A stretch of 10,251 nt of DNA. It comes from JBBIJH01 sp037446075 (GTDB taxonomy: Bacteria; Bacteroidota; Ignavibacteria; UBA10030; JAHEZR01). The notes below the pieces were generated by a model that worked only from the letters and a program-made list of their open reading frames with translations, was not told where the DNA came from and searched no databases. The DNA lies in the NCBI GenBank assembly GCA_037446075.1, contig JBBIJH010000089.1:1-10251 (forward strand), in the 5' to 3' direction. Numbering within the stretch: position 1 is the first letter of the stretch; each line of letters starts with the position of its first letter. The translations under genes were made by a program, and so were the position numbers. Of the stretch, positions 1 to 7,136 are shown piece by piece.

Positions 1-38
1 CGAATATCCTATTCCACCGCTTGTCCCACACTATTGAA
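1..38 (-). other. Apparent continuation of sdhA beyond its stop codon
   Basis: Reading on past the TAA at 39-41 in the same frame gives F-N-S-V-G-Q-A-V-E, then a TAG at 9-11. Full-length SdhA proteins of this type carry a helix of this general kind (an aromatic, then spaced S/A and V, then E/R-R-I) directly after the point where this protein ends. Shifting one base around the TAG gives R-I, which would fit the family. I infer that the coding region continues off the left edge and is broken here by a nonsense change or small indels. The closeness to the sequence edge makes sequencing or assembly error at least as likely as a real mutation. Confidence 0.5.
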
Positions 39-1460
39 TTAGCATGCTTCCGTCGTTACAGGCTTGAAAGTTCCAGAAGCGAAGTAATCCCCAATTGTGT
101 AAGGAATGATGAAGTATCCATCTGCAAGGCCCTGCATGAGAGCGCTGGCTCCGAGGCGGTTCGCGCCGTGATCTGAAAAGTTGGCCTCGCCAAGAACATA
201 GAGGCCGGGGATCGTACTCATTAAATTATAATCTACCCAGAGTCCGCCCATCGTGTAGTGCATCGCGGGGTAGATCCGCATCGGGACTTTGTACGGGTCC
301 TCCGCTGTGATCTCATAATACATATCGAAGAGATTGCCATACCTCTCCTTGATTACGTCAACACCGAGGCGCTGGAGGGCATCGCGGAAATCGAGATACA
401 CTGCTTGGGCGGTCGGGCCGACACCGTAGCCGTTGTCGCACATCTCCTTCGCCCGTCGGGACGCGATGTCGCGCGGGACCAGGTTGCCATAGGTTGGGTA
501 GAGACGCTCAAGATAATAGTCGCGCTCTTCCTCAGGGATTTCGTTCGGCGGACGCTTATCTCCTTTCTTCTTGGGAACCCAAATGCGGCCGTCGTTGCGG
601 AGGCTTTCACTCATCAGCGTGAGCTTCGACTGATAAGGCCCGCTCACTGGTATACACGTCGGATGAATCTGCGTGAAGCAAGGATTTGCAAAGAACGCTC
701 CTCTTTTGTAGGCACGCCAGATTGCTGTGGCATTGCTTGCCTTCGCCATCGTCGAGAGAAAATAGACGTTCGCATAGCCCCCCGTCGCGAGGATGACGGC
801 ATGTCCAGCGTACGCTTCGAGTTTCCCGGTTTCCAAATCCCTCGCAATGACCCCTCTCGCCTGCCCATCGACGACGACTAGGTCCAGCATCTCCCGCCGA
901 GGATAGAACTTCACCTGCCCGGCTGCAATCTGCCTGCAGAGTGCAGAGTATGCACCTAATAGAAGCTGTTGTCCTGTTTGGCCCCGTGCGTAAAAAGTGC
1001 GAGAGACGAGTGCCCCACCGAACGAGCGGTTCTCAAGCAGCCCCCCGTACTCTCGCGCGAACGGGACACCCTGTGCAACGCACTGATCGATGATGCTGTT
1101 ACTCACCTGCGCAAGGCGGTAGACGTTTGCTTCACGCGAGCGGTAGTCACCACCCTTCACAGTATCGTAGAAGAGACGGTAGATGCTGTCGTTATCGTTC
1201 GGATAATTCTTCGGGGCGTTGATGCCCCCTTGAGCCGCGATGCTGTGGGCTCGCCGCGGGGATTCATGATAGCAGAGGGAGGTAACGGTGTAACCAAGCT
1301 CAGCAAGCGACGCGGCAGCGGATGCACCGGCCAAACCTGTACCAACGACAATGATGTGGTACTTCCGTTTGTTCGCCGGACTAACAAGTCTTAAGTTGAA
1401 CCGGTGGTCGTCCCACTTCGTTTGTATCGGGCCGGGAGGTATTTTCGAGTCCAGTCTCAT
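39..1460 (-). CDS. sdhA: Succinate dehydrogenase/fumarate reductase flavoprotein subunit, C-terminally truncated
   Basis: SdhA is the FAD-carrying catalytic subunit that oxidises succinate to fumarate on the cytoplasmic face of the membrane complex. Visible landmarks: the dinucleotide-binding loop GTGLAG at residues 40-45; the HSIAAQGG segment whose His72 is expected to hold FAD covalently; catalytic-site blocks HPT (266-268), ESLRNDGR (285-292) and PRD with Arg330; HYTMGG (His401); and HGANRLGASAL (431-441, Arg435). So the FAD domain and the whole active site are present. The start ATG agrees with the family N-terminus (MRLDSKIP...), though the ribosome binding site is weak. The gene follows sdhC by 15 bases, indicating co-transcription. 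It ends at 473 residues, whereas relatives of this type are about 640, so the C-terminal helical domain is missing. The bases after the stop still resemble SdhA, so the truncation may be an artefact of draft sequence. Confidence 0.95.
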   Translation of the reverse strand: MRLDSKIPPGPIQTKWDDHRFNLRLVSPANKRKYHIIVVGTGLAGASAAASLAELGYTVTSLCYHESPRRAHSIAAQGGINAPKNYPNDNDSIYRLFYDTVKGGDYRSREANVYRLAQVSNSIIDQCVAQGVPFAREYGGLLENRSFGGALVSRTFYARGQTGQQLLLGAYSALCRQIAAGQVKFYPRREMLDLVVVDGQARGVIARDLETGKLEAYAGHAVILATGGYANVYFLSTMAKASNATAIWRAYKRGAFFANPCFTQIHPTCIPVSGPYQSKLTLMSESLRNDGRIWVPKKKGDKRPPNEIPEEERDYYLERLYPTYGNLVPRDIASRRAKEMCDNGYGVGPTAQAVYLDFRDALQRLGVDVIKERYGNLFDMYYEITAEDPYKVPMRIYPAMHYTMGGLWVDYNLMSTIPGLYVLGEANFSDHGANRLGASALMQGLADGYFIIPYTIGDYFASGTFKPVTTEAC

Positions 1461-1475
1461 ATCGCTTCGATTCGG

Positions 1476-2129
1476 TTAATGAAACCAAAGAAAGTACAGG
1501 GGCATCGCAGCAAATCCAATGGGGATCATCAACCAAAAGATAATTGCCAGAAGATCAATCCAGAACTCGTATTTTTTAGTTCGGAGCCCAAAGGTCTGGA
1601 ACGCCGATTGAAAGCCATGCTTAAGATGGGATGCCAAGAAAATGATCGCGATCACGTAAAACGCACTGTACCATGGGTTCTTGAACGCTTCTTCGACAAA
1701 TTGATACATCGTCTTTCCCGTGTCGGAAAATCTGGACTGGACAAAGAAGGTGTTGATATGAACGACAAGGAAGACAAGGACAACCGTGCCAGTGACGAAT
1801 GTGAACCGTGAAGAAAGCGAGCTGACTTCCGATGCTCGATTCACCGCATAGCGCTTTGGCCGTGCTCGACGATTCGTATACCACAACCAGACACCGAGGA
1901 ACGCGTGGAGAAGGAAGCCGGCAAAGAGAACAATCTCCAGAGGCCGAAACAACGGATAGGTCGCAAGGAACTCAGAATAACTGTCGTACGTGTGACCACT
2001 ATCCCCCTTAAACAGAAAAAGGTTAATGTAAAGATGAAAAGCAAGGAAACCACAAAGGAAAAAGCCGGTGAGGCCCACGAGAAGCTTCTTACCTACAGAG
2101 GAGTTTAAGTATGTTACAGCCTTGCCCAT
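1476..2129 (-). CDS. sdhC: Succinate dehydrogenase cytochrome b subunit (di-heme, five-helix type)
   Basis: This 217-residue protein is the membrane anchor of a type B succinate:quinone oxidoreductase, which binds two hemes b and passes electrons between SdhAB and the quinone pool. It has five hydrophobic segments at about residues 16-40, 63-84, 109-130, 153-170 and 190-215. Histidines at 32 (FHLYIN), 75 (LLHAF), 124 (VVHIN) and 168 (ASHLKHG), one each in the first four helices, match the pattern of the four axial heme ligands known in Wolinella FrdC and Bacillus SdhC. The length is normal for the family. The ATG opens with MGKAVTYLNSSVGKK, followed directly by the first helix, as expected; no strong Shine-Dalgarno precedes it. 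It is the first gene of the minus-strand sdhC-sdhA unit, with a candidate promoter about 120 bases upstream. Confidence 0.93.
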   Translation of the reverse strand: MGKAVTYLNSSVGKKLLVGLTGFFLCGFLAFHLYINLFLFKGDSGHTYDSYSEFLATYPLFRPLEIVLFAGFLLHAFLGVWLWYTNRRARPKRYAVNRASEVSSLSSRFTFVTGTVVLVFLVVHINTFFVQSRFSDTGKTMYQFVEEAFKNPWYSAFYVIAIIFLASHLKHGFQSAFQTFGLRTKKYEFWIDLLAIIFWLMIPIGFAAMPLYFLWFH

Positions 2130-2200
2130 TGACTTAGCTCACTTTGAAAGGGAGATCCAAAATATCGGGCGAGACTTGAAAAATGGACGCGGATGTAAGT

Positions 2201-2215
2201 AACGTCATCGACGTT
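2201..2215. promoter_or_regulatory. Perfect inverted repeat, possible operator in the sdhC leader
   Basis: The sequence AACGTC-ATC-GACGTT is a perfect 6-base inverted repeat around a 3-base centre. It lies 72-86 bases before the sdhC start codon, just downstream of the candidate sdhC promoter. A two-fold symmetric site of this size suits a dimeric regulator. The alternative is chance symmetry; no known operator consensus is recognised. Confidence 0.3.
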
Positions 2216-2248
2216 GCAGGAGGTTTCATCATTCCTAGGGTCCAGCAA

Positions 2249-2277
2249 AAATTAAGGAACTAATTACACTATTGCAA
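2249..2277 (-). promoter_or_regulatory. Candidate promoter for sdhC-sdhA
   Basis: On the minus strand TTGCAA (2272-2277) and TAATTT (2249-2254) are separated by exactly 17 bases, resembling -35 and -10 elements. The -10 is also close to the TAnnTTTG element known for Bacteroidota, but off by one base. The implied transcript start near 2242 gives a leader of about 110 bases. This is pattern-based only. Confidence 0.35.
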
Positions 2278-2281
2278 TAGA

Positions 2282-2306
2282 ATCGACGAAGATTTTGTCG
2301 ATCGAC
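2282..2306. promoter_or_regulatory. Nested palindromes in the divergent promoter region
   Basis: GTCGATCGAC at 2297-2306 is a perfect 10-base palindrome. Its left half also pairs with ATCGAC at 2282-2287 across a 9-base spacer. The block lies just upstream of the candidate sdhC -35 element and about 60 bases before the candidate promoter of the TPR gene, so a regulator bound here could affect either side. The hexamer ATCGAC is common in coding parts of this window (Ile-Asp codons), which lowers its weight. Confidence 0.25.
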
Positions 2307-2363
2307 CAGTTTCCCTAAGGTACGAAACTTGAGACTTTCTTTTTCTTTAGAAGCTTTCGTCCC

Positions 2364-2392
2364 TTGATTGAATAAGAAGAAAGCCTTATTTT
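2364..2392 (+). promoter_or_regulatory. Candidate promoter for the TPR-obg-nusB operon
   Basis: TTGATT (2364-2369) and TATTTT (2387-2392) are separated by 17 bases, each matching four of six bases of the sigma-70 consensus. The transcript would begin near 2399, about 33 bases before the chosen ATG. The region is A/T-rich compared with the flanking genes. No experimental support is available. Confidence 0.33.
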
Positions 2393-2431
2393 CCATCAAG
2401 CCAGACTCAAGATTCTACTTGGTTGATTGGC

Positions 2432-3444
2432 ATGCTTCTCACAACAGGGAAAATATTCACTCTTTGCTCCCTCCTTTTTCTCTCAGTTTGTAATCTTCAA
2501 TCTCAAGACACGAAGGAAAACGCCGAGTTTAAACTTGCCGTCAATCTGTACAACGACAAGATGTACGACCTCGCCGCCGAGCAACTGAAACGCTTCATCG
2601 AGACTTACCCGAACACCGCTCAAGGAATACAGGCGCGTTTTTATCTGGGCCGGACGCAGATGGCGTTAAAGCAGTTTGAAGAAGCACGGCTCACGTTTCA
2701 GAACTTTGCTCTCTCCTACCCCGAGCACCCACAGGCACCGGAGGCCTGGTGGAACGTCGCCGAGGCCTATGTTGCGATGAGCAACTATCCCGAAGCTGCA
2801 TCGGCTTTCGAGCGGCTTAAGGTTTTTCACCCGAAGAGCAAACAGGCACCAGAAGCGCTCTTGAAATCCGCTGCCTATTTCAAGCTCGCAGGAGCAGCAG
2901 ATAGGGTGAAGAACGTCCTCCGGACGCTGATCCAGGAGTACCCGACGAGCGATGCCGTTCCCGAAGCACGGATGAGCTTAGCTGAGCTCTATTCTGAAGA
3001 AGGAAAGCACGAGCCAGCTCTGGTGGAATTGAAACGTGTTCTCCAGAAAACATCTCAAGCACATCTAAAATCGCGAGCGCTTCTGAAGATAGGCGAGACC
3101 TACGAGCGACAGCAGAAGACTGAGGAGGCAGAGAGAACGTACCGTAAAGTGATCCAATCCTATCCAAAGACAAGAGCCGTTGGAGAAGCGGCGTACCGGC
3201 TCGGGCTTTTACAGCAAGCATCGGGGCGGCCGTTTGAATCCATCACGAGCTTCAAGAACGCGCTGAGCGATACGACGACGGCAGACCTCAACCTAAGACT
3301 GGTAACGATGCTTGCAATTGCGAGGAGCTACTACCTGCTGAATGATTTCTCTAACGCCACTCTTTATCTTGACCAGCTTCTCCGCCTGACCCCGTCTCCG
3401 GACATTGCAGTAGATGCACATCGCCTCGCGGCTGAGGTGTCCGA
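2432..3444 (+). CDS. Exported tetratricopeptide-repeat protein, N-terminal part (gene interrupted by N gap)
   Basis: The first 337 residues of one long gene that continues after the run of N. Residues 1-24 look like a signal peptide (Lys7, then a hydrophobic stretch ending LQS before QD), so the protein should be exported to the periplasm. A Cys at 20 is preceded by LSV, a poor lipobox, so I do not call a lipoprotein. About eight helical hairpins follow, near residues 32-60, 67-95, 104-132, 141-170, 179-207, 215-244, 252-281 and 292-320. They have the TPR pattern (A/G-x-x-Y in helix A, A-x-x-x-F/Y in helix B) and a repeated Y-P turn (ETYP, LSYP, QEYP, QSYP) as in BamD- and YbgF-like periplasmic TPR proteins. 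The start is uncertain: a TTG at 2423 is in frame, but the ATG fits the signal peptide better. TPR solenoids bind other proteins; the partner is unknown. Confidence 0.85.
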
Positions 3445-3454
3445 NNNNNNNNNN
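3445..3454. other. Assembly gap (ten N) inside the TPR gene
   Basis: Ten unknown bases separate two reading frames that differ by one. Before the gap the frame ends A-E-V-S plus two bases (GA); after it one base (G) precedes S-K-D-Y-Q-K-A. The two halves form one open frame only if the true gap is a multiple of three, so ten cannot be right for an intact gene. Neighbouring repeats have five residues between the A-E-x of helix A and the start of helix B; here four are present with no gap, so a true gap of about three bases would complete the repeat. Confidence 0.9.
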
Positions 3455-3455
3455 G

Positions 3456-6089
3456 TCGAAGGATTACCAGAAGGCTCTGGAGCATTATCAAGCGATCCTG
3501 CTTGATCCGTTCAAGCCCGACGTGAAGAGAGTAGGTTACATTGGTGCAGGGAAGGCCTCGATAGAGCTGAAGGAATTTTCACAAGCGATCACATACTTCC
3601 AGAAGTTTCTCGAGGAATCTCCGACCCACGAGAACGCACCTGAGGCACTCTATCGAATCGGGCAGGTCTACAAGAACGACATTGGGGGAAGCGAAGGGGC
3701 GAAGAACGCCACCTTCTCGTTTGAATCTCTTCTCTCACGATTCGCTCGAAGCTCGCTGGCCGACGATGCGCTCTATCAGATCGCGGATCTGCACGAGAAA
3801 GCGAAAGAGCATGATCAAGCGGTAAGCCGCTACATGGAACTCATCCAGCGCTATCCCGCCAGTCCCTATACCGAACGGGCACAAGAGCGAATCCGCTGGC
3901 TTCGGACGTTCGAGCCAACTCCCTCCGCTGCAAGCCTCGGGAAGCTTGCGCAGCTTCTGGGCAACCTTATTGGTGGAGAATCCAAGGCGGAGTCTGCATT
4001 TCATCTTGGACAGATCTACTTCAACGACCTGAAAGATTTCGCATCAGCCGCCAGAATGTTTTCTTCTGCAATCGAGAACCAACTCCGTGACCCAAACCTT
4101 GCGGAAGCGTACTATTTGCGCGCCCGTTCTCTCCAGCTCGTTGCAGAAAAGAACCAGGTACCCGGTGACTCGGCCCTCCGGGCATACGAGCAATTCCTCC
4201 AGCGCTATCCCACGGATCCCCGCTCCAGAGATGCAGCTGCTGCAATCACAATCTTGAAAATCACCTCCTCGCCAGGTATTGACATATCGAAGGCAGCGGA
4301 AGAGTTCGTTGTCAAGTATCCGGGTTCGACACTGGGAGACACTGTCCTGCTCGTAGCCGGGAAGACGCTGATGACGCAGGCAAAGTACGGTCGAGCAGCC
4401 CTCGCGTTTCAGCAACTCGCGGGGTGGTTTCCCGCAAGTAAACTCAGCGAGGAGGCACTGTATCAACTCGGCGTTGCACTGGAAAATTCCGGCCAGAGGG
4501 ATAGCGCCCAGATCATTTTCTCGAACTTTCTACGGCGCTATCCAGAATGCCCGTGGACCCTCGACGCTCTCCTGAGGTCCATCAGATCGTTAACCGAGCA
4601 GGGGAGACGTGCCGAAACTGTTGAACTCCTTCGCGATGTCATCCAGCGGTTCCCTTACGCGCCGCAGGCTGAAGCTGCTGAGTTAGAACTGGCAGAGGCT
4701 TACGCAGCACGGGGAGAGCTGGATTCCGCCATGGCTCAGTGTCATCGGATTTTGAAAAAGCAAGAAGAGAATCTTTTCCAGCAAAGGAAATATCCAGAGG
4801 TTTACTACCTTCTGGGGAGTCTCTATCAGCAAAAACAAAATGCACCTGCCGCGAAGAAGTATTTTCTGACGTACCTCCGAGAAGCCCGCTTTGGCCCGAG
4901 CGCATCGGAGGCACTGTTCCGACTGAGCCAGCTCTATCGATCGGATGGAGACCTCGAGACGGCTGCCAGTTACCTCAAGAGGGCCGTCGATCTCAGCGGA
5001 GACAACCGATATCGAGAAGAGCTTGCTGATATCCTCTTTACCAAGGGGGATTATGGCGCTGCCGACACAGTGCTCTCGATCCTTGCAGAAACAGCGAGCG
5101 CGCCCGAAGAACGGATGAGGTTTGATCACCGGCTCATCGTGAGTATGATTCGGCAGGGAAAGCTTGACGAAGCCGAAGCGAAGAGAAAGGAGTTTGAAAA
5201 GACTTACAAAGACGCCGATGAACAGTTGGCCGAGCTGGAGCTTGAAAAAGGGAGCTATCTGTTCAGGAAACAAGAGTACACCCCCGCGCTCAATTCCTTC
5301 ACAAACTTGCTCAAACAGTACAAGAAGTCGAAGTTCATCCCAGCGACACACTATTGGATTGGAAAGGTGTACGAGGCAACGGGTCAGATTCAGAAGGCCC
5401 TCGAAAAATATGACGAGGTGGCCCGGGCGTTCCCTGCTGCCGAAATTCTGCCCCGGGTTAATCTTGCCCTTGGCAACATCAGCTATCGAACGGAACGATT
5501 TGACAGCGCGGTCGCGTACTACAAGAGGGTGGTGGAGAATCCGTCCACGCCGAAGGATCTCCTTCCGTTCGCAATGAACAACCTCATCGAAGCGTACAAA
5601 GCAGTCGGCCTCCTTGATGCAGCACTGGAACTGACGCGAAAGTTCATCGCGGCGTATCCCAACGATGAATCCATCCAAGACAAGAGAATCGACATTGCAG
5701 TGTTGTACCAGAAGCTGGGCTATTATGACCAGTCGATCCTTCACCTGGAGGACCTCCTTGAGACAACGGATAGCGAGCTGGAGGGGGAGATTCGCTACTA
5801 TATCGGAGAGGGTTACTTCGGCAAAGGAAACTATGAGCGGGCCATCCTGGAGTTCCTGAAAGTTCCCTACCTCGTGACAAAGAAAGGCCCCGTCGATTGG
5901 ACTGCCAATTCTTTTTACATGTCAGCGCAAGCTTACGAGAAGATGGCCAAGTATGATGAAGCAATTGGGATGTACAAACAGATCGTTGATCGTCCAGGGA
6001 TCGACCAAACTTTTAAGGCTGCAGCGCTGAAGGAAATCGATCGAGTGAATTCTCTACTGAGGAAACCGCCGAAAAAATCGGGCGACTGA
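3456..6089 (+). CDS. Exported tetratricopeptide-repeat protein, C-terminal part (same gene as 2432-3444)
   Basis: The remaining 877 residues of the TPR protein, entering in mid-repeat at S-K-D-Y-Q-K-A-L-E-H-Y, which is the second helix of a TPR begun before the gap. Roughly twenty more helical hairpins run to the end, the last being YMSAQAYEKMAKYDEAIGMY. Many close with an aromatic-Pro turn (QRYP, RRYP, QRFP, AAYP). There are no transmembrane segments, catalytic motifs or second domain; the end is a short basic tail (RKPPKKSGD). Full length would be about 1215 residues, far longer than BamD or YbgF, giving a long curved scaffold. I infer a periplasmic or outer-membrane-associated assembly role from the signal peptide and repeat type; the function is not known. 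The stop lies 3 bases before obg, so the two genes are very probably co-transcribed and perhaps translationally coupled. Confidence 0.88.
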   Translation, partial: SKDYQKALEHYQAILLDPFKPDVKRVGYIGAGKASIELKEFSQAITYFQKFLEESPTHENAPEALYRIGQVYKNDIGGSEGAKNATFSFESLLSRFARSSLADDALYQIADLHEKAKEHDQAVSRYMELIQRYPASPYTERAQERIRWLRTFEPTPSAASLGKLAQLLGNLIGGESKAESAFHLGQIYFNDLKDFASAARMFSSAIENQLRDPNLAEAYYLRARSLQLVAEKNQVPGDSALRAYEQFLQRYPTDPRSRDAAAAITILKITSSPGIDISKAAEEFVVKYPGSTLGDTVLLVAGKTLMTQAKYGRAALAFQQLAGWFPASKLSEEALYQLGVALENSGQRDSAQIIFSNFLRRYPECPWTLDALLRSIRSLTEQGRRAETVELLRDVIQRFPYAPQAEAAELELAEAYAARGELDSAMAQCHRILKKQEENLFQQRKYPEVYYLLGSLYQQKQNAPAAKKYFLTYLREARFGPSASEALFRLSQLYRSDGDLETAASYLKRAVDLSGDNRYREELADILFTKGDYGAADTVLSILAETASAPEERMRFDHRLIVSMIRQGKLDEAEAKRKEFEKTYKDADEQLAELELEKGSYLFRKQEYTPALNSFTNLLKQYKKSKFIPATHYWIGKVYEATGQIQKALEKYDEVARAFPAAEILPRVNLALGNISYRTERFDSAVAYYKRVVENPSTPKDLLPFAMNNLIEAYKAVGLLDAALELTRKFIAAYPNDESIQDKRIDIAVLYQKLGYYDQSILHLEDLLETTDSELEGEIRYYIGEGYFGKGNYERAILEFLKVPYLVTKKGPVDWTANSFYMSAQAYEKMAKYDEAIGMYKQIVDRPGIDQTFKAAALKEIDRVNSLLRKPPKKSGD

Positions 6090-6092
6090 GAC

Positions 6093-7136
6093 ATGATCTT
6101 CATTGACGAGGCCCGAATCTACGTGAAGGCAGGAAACGGCGGCAACGGATGCGTCAGTTTCCGGAGAGAGAAGTTCGTCCCTCGAGGAGGACCTGATGGC
6201 GGCGACGGGGGAGATGGGGGAAGTGTGATCATGAAGGCGAGCCCTCAGCTGAAGACTCTTCTGGACTATCAGTATCGGAGGCACTACAGGGCTGGCAACG
6301 GGAGTCACGGAAAGGGATCGAACAAACATGGAAAGAATGGAGAGGATATAATCCTGTCCGTACCCTGTGGAACGGTGGTAAGAGATCGAAAAACAGGAAA
6401 GGTTATCGCAGACCTGGTTGAACCCGATCAGCAGGTCGTTGTTGCAAGAGGTGGAAAAGGTGGCAAGGGAAACGCCGCTTTCGCAACATCGACGAATCAG
6501 GCTCCTCGACACGCACAACCCGGCCAAGAGGGCGAATCGCGGGAACTGGAGCTTGAGCTGAAACTCCTCGCCGATGTTGGCCTCGTGGGATTACCGAACG
6601 CCGGCAAGTCCACGTTGATCTCGAAGATCACGGCCGCCCGGCCAAAGATTGCGGACTATCCTTTTACAACCCTTAGTCCCGTTCTCGGAATCGTATCGCT
6701 GCCCGGTCGCGAGTTCAGGCGCGGCTTTGTTGTCGCCGACATTCCCGGCCTGATCGAAGGCGCGCACAAAGGAAGGGGTTTGGGAATCCAGTTCCTCCGC
6801 CACATTGAAAGGACAAAAGTCCTTGCCTTCCTCATCGAATGCACCAGCAAGGACCCAGAACGTGACTTGAAGGTTCTTCTTGACGAGGTTCGGCTCTTCA
6901 AGGCTTCTCTCCGCAGTAAGCCTCGTCTTGTTGTGCTCACAAAGTTGGACCTTGCAGATCGGGAGATGCGCAGATCGCTGGCAGCCCTGGGATTTAAAGA
7001 TGGTATCCGGGTCTGTCCTATCTCAGCCGTGACGGGCGAAGGGATTTCGGAGCTAGTGGAGACTCTTTGGAGGATGGTCGAGAAAGAGACCGTGGGCAAG
7101 CGCAGCATCAAGATCGAGATGGCCAATGGGTTATAA
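6093..7136 (+). CDS. obg: GTPase Obg (CgtA), ribosome assembly
   Basis: Obg is an essential GTPase that binds the large ribosomal subunit, helps its late assembly and links growth to the stringent response. The 347 residues show the two usual domains. The glycine-rich Obg fold at about 1-158 (GNGGNGC, GGPDGGDGGDGG, GGKGGKGN) is followed by the G domain with G1 GLPNAGKS (166-173), switch threonines at 192-193, G3 DIPG (216-219), G4 TKLD (283-286) and G5 SAVTGEG (311-317). G4 has Thr where most bacteria have Asn, a variant I associate with Bacteroidota and relatives. The extra C-terminal domain found in some Obg proteins is absent, so this is the short form. The ATG is at the conserved family start (MIFIDEARIYVKAG). 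It begins 3 bases after the TPR gene and its end overlaps nusB by 11 bases. Confidence 0.97.
   Translation: MIFIDEARIYVKAGNGGNGCVSFRREKFVPRGGPDGGDGGDGGSVIMKASPQLKTLLDYQYRRHYRAGNGSHGKGSNKHGKNGEDIILSVPCGTVVRDRKTGKVIADLVEPDQQVVVARGGKGGKGNAAFATSTNQAPRHAQPGQEGESRELELELKLLADVGLVGLPNAGKSTLISKITAARPKIADYPFTTLSPVLGIVSLPGREFRRGFVVADIPGLIEGAHKGRGLGIQFLRHIERTKVLAFLIECTSKDPERDLKVLLDEVRLFKASLRSKPRLVVLTKLDLADREMRRSLAALGFKDGIRVCPISAVTGEGISELVETLWRMVEKETVGKRSIKIEMANGL

Noticed and set aside
258..881. Plus-strand reading frame (207 codons) opposite sdhA
   Set aside because: It is in codon register with sdhA for the same reason, and the sdhA translation carries full catalytic motifs across this stretch.
2183..2263. 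26-codon plus-strand frame starting ATGGACGCGGATG in the divergent gap
   Set aside because: It has no ribosome binding site, no hydrophobic or other recognisable feature, and covers the candidate sdhC promoter and inverted repeat. A frame this short is expected by chance.
3414..3455. Possible start of a separate second gene just before the N run
   Set aside because: The ATG at 3414 lies inside the first half's coding frame, and the frame after the gap begins in mid-TPR. One gene with a mis-sized gap explains both halves better than two overlapping genes.
4683..5744. Long minus-strand reading frame (353 codons) inside the TPR gene
   Set aside because: It runs in exact codon register with the sense gene, where antisense stops arise only from sense TTA, CTA and TCA codons, which this gene rarely uses. 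Its translation resembles no family, while the sense strand is a clear TPR protein.
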